Below, one piece after another: positions 1-6,439 of a DNA stretch of 10,431 bases. Position numbers and translations under genes: made by a program. Below the pieces are notes generated by a model that saw nothing but the letters and a program-made list of their open reading frames with translations, had not been told where the DNA came from and made no database searches. Location: assembly GCA_900543175.1 (NCBI GenBank), contig UQQO01000080.1, positions 1 to 10,431 on the forward strand, read 5' to 3'. Source of the DNA: an uncultured Fusobacterium sp. (GTDB taxonomy: Bacteria; Fusobacteriota; Fusobacteriia; Fusobacteriales; Fusobacteriaceae). Each line of letters opens with the position of its first letter. The first letter of the stretch is position 1.

Positions 1-65
1 ATTGGGATAAAATTTTGCTTTTTATAATATTTATAGGTAATAGGTGAGTAGTTACTAATGATATT

Positions 66-94
66 AAAAAAACAGGGAGCTATTAATAGCTCCC
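66..94 (-). terminator. Rho-independent terminator of the HU gene
   Basis: A perfect 20-base palindrome (GGGAGC... to ...GCTCCC, 75-94) lies 11 bases beyond the HU stop codon. On the minus strand it is followed by TG and seven T residues (complement of 66-72). This is a standard intrinsic terminator for the HU transcript. In the plus direction the following T run is short and interrupted, so termination of any gene entering from the left would be weaker. Confidence 0.85.
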
Positions 95-105
95 AAAAAT
101 TTTAA

Positions 106-426
106 TTATTTACTTTTCTTTTTAGATTTTGCAGCTTTTTTTTCAACAACAGGGTTCATTTTTTCTAATAAATTTTTACCAGCTTTGAATTTAGCAACTT
201 TTTTAGCTGCTACTTTCATAGTTTTTTTAGTTTGTGGGTTTACACAAGTTCTTGCAGCTCTTTCAGTTGCTTCAAATTTTCCGAATCCTATAAAAGAAAC
301 ACTTTCACCTTTTACTAATATTTCTTCAAGAGTATCTATAAAAGCCTTTGTTAATTTTTCTGCTTCTACTTTTGTTTTTAGTTCAGCTTTTGCTCCAAAT
401 AATTCTACAAATTCCTTTTTAGTCAT
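106..426 (-). CDS. hup: HU-family DNA-binding protein
   Basis: Histone-like nucleoid protein that binds and bends DNA as a dimer. The N-terminal helices (MTKKEFVELFG...) are followed by the HU core SFIGFGKFEATERAAR and the arm segment NPQTKKTMKV, ending in the conserved KFKAGKNL. The protein has 106 residues against about 90 for a typical HU. The extra part is a basic tail, EKKAAKSKKKSK, which could add non-specific DNA contacts. The frame can be extended three codons to a GTG at 433-435, but the Shine-Dalgarno GGGAG (complement of 435-439) overlaps that GTG. It sits 8 bases before the ATG at 424-426, so I take the ATG. The gene has its own promoter and terminator and is probably monocistronic, though no terminator separates it from the peptidase gene upstream. 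HU versus IHF cannot be fully settled by eye, but a single homodimeric HU is most likely. Confidence 0.93.
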   Translation of the reverse strand: MTKKEFVELFGAKAELKTKVEAEKLTKAFIDTLEEILVKGESVSFIGFGKFEATERAARTCVNPQTKKTMKVAAKKVAKFKAGKNLLEKMNPVVEKKAAKSKKKSK

Positions 427-474
427 TTCAATCACTCCCGACTCTTTTATTTGTTTGTAACTGCTCTTATTACT

Positions 475-503
475 ACATTAGCACTTTTTCCCACAAAATT
501 CAA
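475..503 (-). promoter_or_regulatory. Probable sigma-70-type promoter of the HU gene
   Basis: Read on the minus strand there is TTGAAT (complement of 498-503), a 17-base spacer, then TAATGT (complement of 475-480) directly preceded by TGC. This makes an extended -10 of the TGnTA type. It lies just downstream of the M42 peptidase stop codon and about 50 bases before the HU start. The -10 hexamer itself is weak, and the call rests on spacing plus the extended -10. Confidence 0.6.
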
Positions 504-521
504 TAATATTTTACTTTTTAT

Positions 522-1598
522 TTAAAACCCTTTTATTACATCATAATTTAATTCTTTTATAACTTCTATTGCTAATGAAATAGCTGATTTTAGATCATCT
601 ATTGAAGCATAAGAGTAGTGAGTATGAATATATCTTGTAGGTATTCCTAATACAAGAACAGGTATTCCTGTTTCAGAAATATGATATTTTCCTCCATTTG
701 TTGATCCTTTTTCTCTAGCTATAACTTGATATTTAATTCCTTTTTTATTAGCTATATCTTTAGCAAATTTTAAAACTCTAGGATTTGAGATCATAGCTCC
801 ATCAACTACTCTTAATTGAACACCTTTTTTCAATGCTCCATGAGCTGCTGTTCCCTCTTTAAAGCTATCGTCTGCTGGAGATCCTTCAAATACTATAGCA
901 AAGTCAGGTTTTACTCTATAAGCTGCTACTTGAGCTCCTCTTAATCCAACTTCCTCTTGTGATGCAAATGCTCCAACTACATTTACATTTTCTATTTTTT
1001 CATCTCTAACAGCTTTTAAAACCTCTATTGAAGCAGCACATCCCAATCTATTATCAAAAGCCTTAGCTCTCATTATCTCTATTTTTTCATCATATACAAA
1101 AGTTACATCTGGAACAATAGGGTTACCTACTTCAATTCCATACATTTCAGTAGTTTCTTCATAGCTACTTGTTCCAATATCAATTGTAAGTTCTGACATT
1201 TTAGGAAGTCTATTTCTCTCTTCATCAGTCATAAAATGAGGTGGTTTAGAAGTAACTATTCCTCTTATATATTCTCCTCTGCTATTTTTAATTAAAACTG
1301 CACTAGCTGGAACATTTCCAACATGCCAACCACCTAGAGTAAGGAAACTTATTGATCCATTTCTATTTACATTTTCTACAATAAATCCAACTTCATCAGT
1401 GTGACAATCAAGAGCTACAGTAGGTCTATTTGTATTTGCTTCCTTTTCATGAAGTCCCATATATAAGTTATTGATTGAATCTCTTTCAGAACTTAAAAAA
1501 GGTAATTCTTTTTTTATCACTTCAATTACTTCATCTTCATATCCTGGAGCTCCAAATGTGTTTGTTAATTTTTCAATCATCTTTATTAAATTATCCAT
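522..1598 (-). CDS. M42-family metallo-aminopeptidase (glutamyl aminopeptidase/FrvX type)
   Basis: Cytoplasmic di-metal aminopeptidase expected to remove N-terminal residues from short peptides, usually as a large dodecameric cage. The 358-residue length is normal for the family. Expected metal and catalytic residues are visible: His66 and Asp68 in the CHTDEVGF motif, Asp182 in AFDNRLG, the catalytic pair Glu215-Glu216 in SQEEVGLRG, Glu238 in FEGSP, and His325 in GIPTRYIHTH near the C-terminus. Between about residues 75 and 170 lies the inserted beta-rich domain typical of M42. The ATG has an AGGAG 8 bases upstream. The gene starts 36 bases after the substrate-binding lipoprotein, with no hairpin between, so the two are probably one transcript that couples peptide capture to hydrolysis. 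Substrate preference (Glu/Asp, Leu or broad) cannot be read from sequence. FrvX/YsgA-like labels are sometimes used, and a cellulase M label would be a legacy misannotation. Confidence 0.93.
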   Translation of the reverse strand: MDNLIKMIEKLTNTFGAPGYEDEVIEVIKKELPFLSSERDSINNLYMGLHEKEANTNRPTVALDCHTDEVGFIVENVNRNGSISFLTLGGWHVGNVPASAVLIKNSRGEYIRGIVTSKPPHFMTDEERNRLPKMSELTIDIGTSSYEETTEMYGIEVGNPIVPDVTFVYDEKIEIMRAKAFDNRLGCAASIEVLKAVRDEKIENVNVVGAFASQEEVGLRGAQVAAYRVKPDFAIVFEGSPADDSFKEGTAAHGALKKGVQLRVVDGAMISNPRVLKFAKDIANKKGIKYQVIAREKGSTNGGKYHISETGIPVLVLGIPTRYIHTHYSYASIDDLKSAISLAIEVIKELNYDVIKGF

Positions 1599-1634
1599 TC
1601 CCTCTTCTCCTTTATTAAAATTTATATAATTTAT

Positions 1635-3158
1635 CTATTTTTCTTTTTTAAAGCTTAATTCATCAAATCTAATATAACTAGTTGGTTTCATTCCTTCTAC
1701 TGATTTTACAGCTGCAACTGAATCATTTAAATAGTATATTGGAAGTGCTGGTACATCTTCATATATAATATCTGCAACTTTAGAATATAACTCTTTTCTT
1801 CTCTCTACATTTACCTCTTTTTTAGCTTCGTCTAATAATCTATCCATTTCAGGATTTACATATTGAGATCTATTTCCTGCTCCACCTAGTTGTGAACTAT
1901 GGAAGTTAGGATAGAATCCATAGTCTCCATCATAAGTAGATGGTCCCCATCCTAATGAGAACATATCTAAATCTCCTCTAGCAGTTGCTGCAAGGAAAGT
2001 TCCCCACTCTAGTGATTCGATAGATACATCAAGTCCAACCTCTTTTAATTGAGCTTGAATGATTTCACACATTTGCATTCTTACTGGACTATTACTTACA
2101 CCTAATTTTAATTTAGTTCCAACTAATCCTTTTGCTTCAATTATTTTCTTAGCTTCTTCTGGATTATACTCTAAAACTTTAGAATTTTTATCATAACCAA
2201 ATACTCCTGGTGCGATGAAACTATTAGCTTTTTCAACAGTTCCCATCATAATACTATCAATAATAGCATCTCTGTCTATTGCCATAGCTATAGCTTTTCT
2301 TACATCTTTATCTTTCATTATCTCTCTATTTGTTGCAAATCCAAGATAGTTAACATTTATTCCACTAGATTCTGCATAAGTCATTTTATCTGCATTATCT
2401 AAAATTATTTTTCTTGATTCTGGACTTAACTCTGCTGTCATATCAATCTCACCAGTTTCTAGTCCTATTACTCTACTATTTTCTTCTGGTACTGCTCTTA
2501 CTTCAATAAATTTTATAGCTGGAGATCCTTTAAAATACTCATTAAAAGCTTCAAGAGTTATTCTATCTCCAACTTTCCAAGAACTATATTTATATGGTCC
2601 TGTTCCTGCTGGATTTTCAAAATATTTTTCTCCAAGTTCTTTATGAGCTTTTCCATCTATTATTGAAGCTGTTTTGTGACTTAAATGAGCTAATAACGGT
2701 GCAAAAGGCTCACTTGTAGTTAATTTAACAGTATTGTCATCTATTACCTCAATGTTAGAAATTAACTTATATAGATGCGCTACCTTTGGAAGAGTTTTTG
2801 CTCTTTCAAGAGTATATTTTACATCGTTTGCAGTAAATGCATTTCCATTATGAAATTTTACCCCTTTTCTCAAATGGAATACAATGTTATTTTCATCTAA
2901 TCTTTCCCAACTTTCTGCTAATCCTGGAACTAGCTCCCCTGTCATTTCATCAATTTCCACTAATCTATCATATACCACTGCCACTATTCTTTGAGAATAC
3001 TGTTCTGTTGTGTCTTGAGGGTCTAAAGTTTTACACTCTGATATCTGTGCAAACACTAAAGTATCTTTTTCATCTTTAGCTTTTTCTGCCTCTTTTCCAC
3101 AACTTACAAATAAAACTGATAACAAGCATAATAAAATTGCTGCTAATTTTTTCTTCAT
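1635..3158 (-). CDS. ABC transporter substrate-binding lipoprotein, family 5 (peptide/nickel type)
   Basis: Periplasmic or membrane-anchored solute receptor of an oligopeptide/dipeptide/nickel-type ABC importer. It has 507 residues. Residues 1-20 form a lipoprotein signal: MKKK, a hydrophobic stretch, and a lipobox ending VSC with Cys20 as the acylated residue. Next comes a Lys/Glu-rich linker. The family 5 signature region is at about 80-120 (LAESWERLDENN, LRKGVKFHNG, FTANDVKYTLER), followed by GTGPYKYSSWKVGD and the C-terminal lobe with DVSIESLEWGTF and DMFSLGWGPS. The ATG is preceded by GGGAGGA at good spacing. No permease or ATPase gene lies next to it, so this is an orphan receptor that must use transporter parts encoded elsewhere. 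The M42 peptidase directly downstream favours a peptide ligand, but Ni or other small ligands cannot be excluded. Confidence 0.93.
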   Translation of the reverse strand: MKKKLAAILLCLLSVLFVSCGKEAEKAKDEKDTLVFAQISECKTLDPQDTTEQYSQRIVAVVYDRLVEIDEMTGELVPGLAESWERLDENNIVFHLRKGVKFHNGNAFTANDVKYTLERAKTLPKVAHLYKLISNIEVIDDNTVKLTTSEPFAPLLAHLSHKTASIIDGKAHKELGEKYFENPAGTGPYKYSSWKVGDRITLEAFNEYFKGSPAIKFIEVRAVPEENSRVIGLETGEIDMTAELSPESRKIILDNADKMTYAESSGINVNYLGFATNREIMKDKDVRKAIAMAIDRDAIIDSIMMGTVEKANSFIAPGVFGYDKNSKVLEYNPEEAKKIIEAKGLVGTKLKLGVSNSPVRMQMCEIIQAQLKEVGLDVSIESLEWGTFLAATARGDLDMFSLGWGPSTYDGDYGFYPNFHSSQLGGAGNRSQYVNPEMDRLLDEAKKEVNVERRKELYSKVADIIYEDVPALPIYYLNDSVAAVKSVEGMKPTSYIRFDELSFKKEK

Positions 3159-3181
3159 AATCTTCCTCCCTTATGTTTTTT

Positions 3182-3213
3182 ATTAAATAATTAATCAATA
3201 CTAATTATTTAAT
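3182..3213. repeat. Perfect inverted repeat, candidate operator
   Basis: Two 12-bp arms (ATTAAATAATTA at 3182-3193 and its exact complement at 3202-3213) flank an 8-base spacer. One more pair (3181/3214) extends them to 13 bp. Arm centres are 21 bp apart, about two helical turns, as expected for a dimeric regulator. The right arm overlaps the -10 of the lipoprotein promoter and the left arm lies in the early transcribed region. No T tract of terminator type follows. A repressor site is the natural reading, but the regulator is unknown and extreme AT content makes chance symmetry easier. Confidence 0.4.
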
Positions 3214-3238
3214 ATACTTTTAGCATATTTTTAAACAA
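3211..3238 (-). promoter_or_regulatory. Probable promoter of the lipoprotein-peptidase operon
   Basis: On the minus strand there is TTGTTT (complement of 3233-3238), a 16-base spacer, and TATATT (complement of 3211-3216), a 5 of 6 match to the -10 consensus. It lies 53 bases before the lipoprotein start. The region is so AT-rich that other placements are possible. Confidence 0.45.
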
Positions 3239-3359
3239 AAGAAAAATATCATCTGTATATGTCTATTATTTATTTTATTTACACTAAAAATATTCTTCTT
3301 TTTTAAGTTCTGAAAAAACAATAATTGTCTATTTTTATCTATCTTTTATCACTTTTTTA

Positions 3360-3368
3360 TGTTAGAAT
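3360..3368 (+). promoter_or_regulatory. Extended -10 promoter element for galM-lysO
   Basis: TGTTAGAAT is an extended -10 (TGn plus TAGAAT at 3363-3368, 5 of 6 to consensus) placed 21 bases before the galM ATG. No good -35 is present at the usual distance; an extended -10 can work without one. The implied leader is very short, about 15 bases, just enough for the AGAGGTGAG ribosome binding site. Confidence 0.45.
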
Positions 3369-3389
3369 AGTGTTCAGAGGTGAGATTAA

Positions 3390-4436
3390 ATGGAAATATC
3401 AGTAACAAATTGGGGCATAACAAAAAACAATGAAAATGTTAAGTGCTATATTTTAAAAAATGAGTTTTTAGAAGTTGAAATTTTAAATTATGGAGGAGTT
3501 ATTAGAAAAATCTCTTCTCCAGATAAAAATGGAAAGATGGAAAATGTAGTTTTAAATCTTAGTAATATAGCTGACTATGAAGAACGTTCTCCATATTTTG
3601 GAGCTATTGTTGGTAGAAATGCTGGAAGAATTGCAAATGGTTGTATCACAATCAATGGCATAAAATATTCTCTAGCTAAAAATAGTGGAGAAAACAATTT
3701 ACATGGGGGAATAGATAACTTTAGTCATAAAATATGGGACTCTAAAGAGATAAAAGGAGAAAATTTCATTGGAGTTGAACTTTCTCTAAAAAGTCCTCAC
3801 TTAGAAGAGGGATTCCCTGGTAATATTTGGGCTACTGTTACATATAAATTAATAGATAATGAGCTTGTTATTGAGTATAACGCTACTTCAGATATGGACA
3901 CTTATTTAAATTTAACTAATCATACTTACTTTAATTTAAGTGGTGATTTTAAAAGAGATGTATCTGATGAGTATCTAACATTAGCTTGTAAAGAGTTTAT
4001 AGCTGTTGATGAAACAACTTTACCTATAAAAGTTACATCTGTAGAAGGAACTCCTTTTGATTTCCAAAAGAGTAAAGAGCTTGCTCCAGCATTAAATTCA
4101 GATCATGAGCAAATAGTTATTGTAAATCACGGATTAGATCATCCTTTTATTTTAGATGAAACTAGAGAGGGAAGTGCTGCAATATTAGAGGATAAAGTTT
4201 CAGGTAGAAAACTTGAGGTTTATACTGATCAACCTGCAGTTGTTATATATTCTGGTAACTATTTATATGAGATAGGTAAACTATCTGATGGTTCAGATTG
4301 TAAAAAGCATATGGGAATCTGTTTTGAAACTCAAGATTATCCTAATGTATTGAATTTTATGCCTGAAAAAGCTAAAATTTATAATAGTTCAAAAGCATAT
4401 TCACAAAAAACTGTATTTAAATTTACTACTATATAA
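3390..4436 (+). CDS. galM: Aldose 1-epimerase (galactose mutarotase)
   Basis: Interconverts alpha and beta anomers of hexoses such as galactose and glucose in the cytoplasm, feeding the Leloir pathway. Its 348 residues match the family. Visible landmarks are NYGGVIRKI near residue 33, GRNAGRIANG with Arg80, NNLHGG with His105, the active-site NLTNHTYFNLSG with catalytic-type His178, GLDHPF with Asp250, and CFETQDYPN with Glu313, the usual catalytic base. The ATG follows AGAGGTGAG at suitable spacing. No galK, galT or galE gene is nearby. Instead the gene is 23 bases upstream of a split lysine-exporter pair and probably shares its transcript. The shared operon does not by itself suggest a metabolic link. 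Related epimerase-like proteins act on other sugars, so strict galactose specificity is inferred. Confidence 0.95.
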   Translation: MEISVTNWGITKNNENVKCYILKNEFLEVEILNYGGVIRKISSPDKNGKMENVVLNLSNIADYEERSPYFGAIVGRNAGRIANGCITINGIKYSLAKNSGENNLHGGIDNFSHKIWDSKEIKGENFIGVELSLKSPHLEEGFPGNIWATVTYKLIDNELVIEYNATSDMDTYLNLTNHTYFNLSGDFKRDVSDEYLTLACKEFIAVDETTLPIKVTSVEGTPFDFQKSKELAPALNSDHEQIVIVNHGLDHPFILDETREGSAAILEDKVSGRKLEVYTDQPAVVIYSGNYLYEIGKLSDGSDCKKHMGICFETQDYPNVLNFMPEKAKIYNSSKAYSQKTVFKFTTI

Positions 4437-4459
4437 TTTTTAACTAATGGGAGGGGTTT

Positions 4460-4735
4460 ATGCAAGATATTATACTATATGTTGCCATTATTTTAGTAGG
4501 TTATTTTATAACAAAAAAAGGTCTAATTCCTAAATTTATTGATGATAAAGTAGGAATGTTACAGAGCTTCTCTCTATTTTTTCTTTTAGGTATGATGGGG
4601 TATAAAATAGGTGCTGATAGAGAGCTCCTTTCTAAATTCCATATTCTTGGAATTAACTCTGTTATTATCACTATTTGTGCAATCATTGGAAGTGTACTTT
4701 TAGTTCATATTGTATATAGAGGAGGTAAAAAATAA
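4460..4735 (+). CDS. LysO-type exporter, N-terminal subunit
   Basis: Small membrane protein of 91 residues matching the N-terminal third of LysO (YbjE, Lys_export/DUF340 family), which in E. coli is one protein of about 300 residues that exports L-lysine. Three hydrophobic segments are seen at about 4-19, 34-50 and 64-85. The segment YKIGADRELLSKF after the second helix is the family hallmark. It ends with Arg-Gly-Gly-Lys-Lys, so the C-terminus is predicted to be cytoplasmic. A GGGAGGGG ribosome binding site precedes the ATG. The stop codon TAA shares its last base with the ATG of the next gene, so the halves are translationally coupled. The split form is known in other bacteria; it is not a recent frameshift, because the second half has its own strong ribosome binding site. 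Substrate lysine is inferred from family. Confidence 0.85.
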   Translation: MQDIILYVAIILVGYFITKKGLIPKFIDDKVGMLQSFSLFFLLGMMGYKIGADRELLSKFHILGINSVIITICAIIGSVLLVHIVYRGGKK

Positions 4736-5337
4736 TGGTTGGTATAGCTTTATCAGTTATTATTGGAGGACTTTTAGGATATTTTTTCCAAACTCCTTTA
4801 ATCTTAGACCGTGTAGATAATTTAATTAAACTTGGACTTTGCTTGCTTCTTTTCTTTGTAGGAATAGATATTGGAAAAAATAAGGGAGTATTTGACAATT
4901 TAAAATCAATGGATAAAAAAGTTATACTACTACCTTTTATAACTATGATTGGATCTCTTTTAGGTGGAGCTGTTGCTTCTTTCTTGACTCCACTTTCTTT
5001 AGGTGAAAGTGTTGCTATAAGTTCTGGTATGGGTTGGTACTCTTTCTCTGCTATTGAACTTTCTAAAATAAGTGCAGAGTTAGGAGGAACAGCATTTCTA
5101 TCAAATGTTTCTAGAGAACTTTTAGCTATATTTACAATTCCTTTTATAGCTACAAAAATAGGTTCATTCCCATCTGTTGCTACTGCTGGAGCTACTGCAA
5201 TGGACTCTGTTTTACCAGTTATAAATAAAAGTAATCCTGCTAATGTATCTATTATAGCTTTTTATTCTGGATTTGTTATAACTTTAGTTGTTCCAGTTTT
5301 AGTGCCTGCTATGGTTGCATTGTTTAATCTTGGATAA
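4735..5337 (+). CDS. lysO: LysO-type lysine exporter, C-terminal subunit
   Basis: Membrane protein of 200 residues matching the C-terminal two thirds of LysO. With the preceding gene the total is 291 residues, close to the fused E. coli protein. Diagnostic segments are LLLFFVGIDIGKNKGVF (residues 37-53), SSGMGWYSFSAIELS (96-110), FLSNVSREL (121-129) and AGATAMDSVLPVI (151-163), followed by a hydrophobic C-terminal helix. Several helices fit a multi-spanning inner-membrane protein. The ATG overlaps the upstream stop by one base. A GGAGG (4721-4725) lies 9 bases upstream, inside the end of the first gene. Expected role is export of lysine and toxic analogues such as thialysine, with the two subunits forming one transporter. 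No lysine riboswitch is visible ahead of the operon. Confidence 0.88.
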   Translation: MVGIALSVIIGGLLGYFFQTPLILDRVDNLIKLGLCLLLFFVGIDIGKNKGVFDNLKSMDKKVILLPFITMIGSLLGGAVASFLTPLSLGESVAISSGMGWYSFSAIELSKISAELGGTAFLSNVSRELLAIFTIPFIATKIGSFPSVATAGATAMDSVLPVINKSNPANVSIIAFYSGFVITLVVPVLVPAMVALFNLG

Positions 5338-5360
5338 ATCTTTTAATAATATAAAAACTT

Positions 5361-5414
5361 GAGCTGTTATAAATTAATGATTTCTCTTTCATTAATTTAT
5401 TCAGCTCTTTTTTT
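5361..5414 (+). terminator. Intrinsic terminator after the galM-lysO operon
   Basis: GAGCTG (5361-5366) pairs with CAGCTC (5402-5407), and ATAAATTAATG (5369-5379) pairs with CATTAATTTAT (5390-5400). Small internal mismatches and a 10-base loop separate them, and seven T residues follow at 5408-5414. It starts 24 bases after the lysO stop codon. Confidence 0.9.
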
Positions 5415-5470
5415 ATTAAATTTTAACTATTTAACCCTATCTAGTTTTAGAAATTATCTTTACTATAAAG

Positions 5471-5499
5471 TTGACATTTTTTGTAAGAAATGTTAATAT
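5471..5499 (+). promoter_or_regulatory. Near-consensus promoter of the acidic protein-DJ-1 operon
   Basis: A perfect TTGACA -35 (5471-5476), a 17-base spacer and TAATAT (5494-5499) are preceded by TGT, giving an extended -10. This is the best promoter in the window and predicts strong basal expression. The transcript would start near 5506, giving a leader of about 42 bases with no evident riboswitch. Confidence 0.8.
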
Positions 5500-5547
5500 T
5501 TATCTGTTATAAAAATAATAATAAATATTATAAAGAGGTGAAATTAA

Positions 5548-5805
5548 ATGTCAATTATTGAAACTTGGGAAGAGGACCTATATGATGCTACTTTTGATAA
5601 CATCTATGAGGCTCTTGTAGAGGAATATAAATCTGGAATGTTAACTGTTGAAGAGTTAAAAAGAAATATTGCTGAACAACAACAAGTATTACTTAATGCT
5701 TTCTTTGAAGGAGAAACAAAATCAGCTTATTGTAATGCTGTTGTAGATGCTCACCAATTTGTTCTTTCTCTAATCAATAAAGGAAAAATCACTGTAGAAA
5801 AATAG
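5548..5805 (+). CDS. Small acidic protein of unknown function
   Basis: I do not recognise this 85-residue protein. It has 16 Asp/Glu against 7 Lys/Arg, no signal peptide and no membrane helix, so it should be a soluble, mostly helical cytoplasmic protein. The N-terminal part (WEEDLYDATFDNIYEALVEE) and the middle (VEELKRNIAEQQQVLLNAFF) look like amphipathic helices, followed by one Cys (62) in SAYCNAVVDAH and a final short helix. It is a real gene: a near-consensus promoter and an AGAGGTGA ribosome binding site precede it, and base use matches the neighbours. It is the first gene of a two-gene operon, 27 bases before a DJ-1/PfpI protein, so a stress-related or partner role is possible but unproven. 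Confidence 0.85.
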   Translation: MSIIETWEEDLYDATFDNIYEALVEEYKSGMLTVEELKRNIAEQQQVLLNAFFEGETKSAYCNAVVDAHQFVLSLINKGKITVEK

Positions 5806-5832
5806 TAATCTATCTAATCAGGAGGTTAAAAT

Positions 5833-6381
5833 ATGAAAAAAGTTTATGTTTTATTAGCTGAAGGTTTTGAACTTATTGAAGCTCTTACCCCTGTTGACGT
5901 ATTAAGAAGATGTGGAGCTGATGTAAAAACTGTTTCTATATCTGAGGATAGTTTTGTTACTTCTGCTCAAAAGGTAACTGTAAAAAGTGATTTAGTTTTA
6001 AAAGAGAGTAACTTACATGATGGAGATATGTTAATTCTACCAGGAGGATACCCAGGATATGAAAATCTTGGAAAAGACTCTAATGTAGGAGAACTTGTTA
6101 AATTTTATGCAAAGGAAGGTAAATATATAGGAGCTATATGTGGAGCACCTTCTGTACTAGCTTGTAATGGTATTGGAGAGGGAAAAATGGTAACTTGCCA
6201 TACTTCTATTAAAGATGCTATGTCTAAATATAATTATCAAAATAAAGATGTTGTTCAAGATGAAAAAATCATAACTGGTGTTGGAGCTGGACACTCTTTA
6301 GAATTTGCTTTAAAATTAGCAGAAAATCTATTTTCTGAAGAAGTTTTAATTAAAGTAAAAACTGGAATGGAATTATTATAA
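5833..6381 (+). CDS. DJ-1/PfpI family protein (YajL/ThiJ-like)
   Basis: Cytoplasmic protein of the DJ-1 superfamily, 182 residues, the usual length for the YajL/DJ-1 branch. The N-terminal strand KKVYVLLAEGFELIEALTPVDVLRRCG carries the conserved acid Glu16. The nucleophile elbow YIGAICGAPSVLA places reactive Cys103, and His123 follows in VTCHTSIKDAM. LILPGGYPGYENL matches the family GG loop. Roles reported for relatives include protection against oxidative and carbonyl stress, chaperone activity and a debated deglycase/glyoxalase activity; which applies here is unknown. The older ThiJ thiamine label is not supported. An AGGAGG ribosome binding site lies at ideal spacing before the ATG. It is the second gene of an operon with the 85-residue acidic protein and ends just before a strong terminator. 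Confidence 0.93.
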   Translation: MKKVYVLLAEGFELIEALTPVDVLRRCGADVKTVSISEDSFVTSAQKVTVKSDLVLKESNLHDGDMLILPGGYPGYENLGKDSNVGELVKFYAKEGKYIGAICGAPSVLACNGIGEGKMVTCHTSIKDAMSKYNYQNKDVVQDEKIITGVGAGHSLEFALKLAENLFSEEVLIKVKTGMELL

Positions 6382-6390
6382 GTTATTATT

Positions 6391-6429
6391 AAAAAAGCCC
6401 TGTTAACAAAAATTTAACAGGGCTTTTTT
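6391..6429. terminator. Bidirectional intrinsic terminator
   Basis: A 16-bp perfect stem (6391-6406 with 6414-6429) has GC-rich core GCCCTG/CAGGGC, a 7-base loop, A6 on the left and T6 on the right. It terminates the DJ-1 operon on the plus strand and can also stop minus-strand transcripts coming from lrgB. Confidence 0.92.
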
Positions 6430-6439
6430 AATTGCTTTT

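Noticed and set aside
3..47. Open plus-strand frame entering from the left edge and ending at a TGA
   Set aside because: Only 14 codons are visible, with no motif. It could be the end of a neighbouring gene but cannot be supported.
427..435. GTG start three codons upstream of the HU ATG
   Set aside because: The Shine-Dalgarno sequence overlaps the GTG, leaving no spacing, while it is correctly placed for the ATG at 424-426.
185..460. Plus-strand 91-codon frame opposite HU
   Set aside because: It is the antisense shadow of a clear HU gene, with no ribosome binding site and no recognisable motif.
3159..3389. Lysine riboswitch ahead of the galM-lysO operon
   Set aside because: The predicted transcript leader is only about 15 bases, and no conserved L-box elements are visible.
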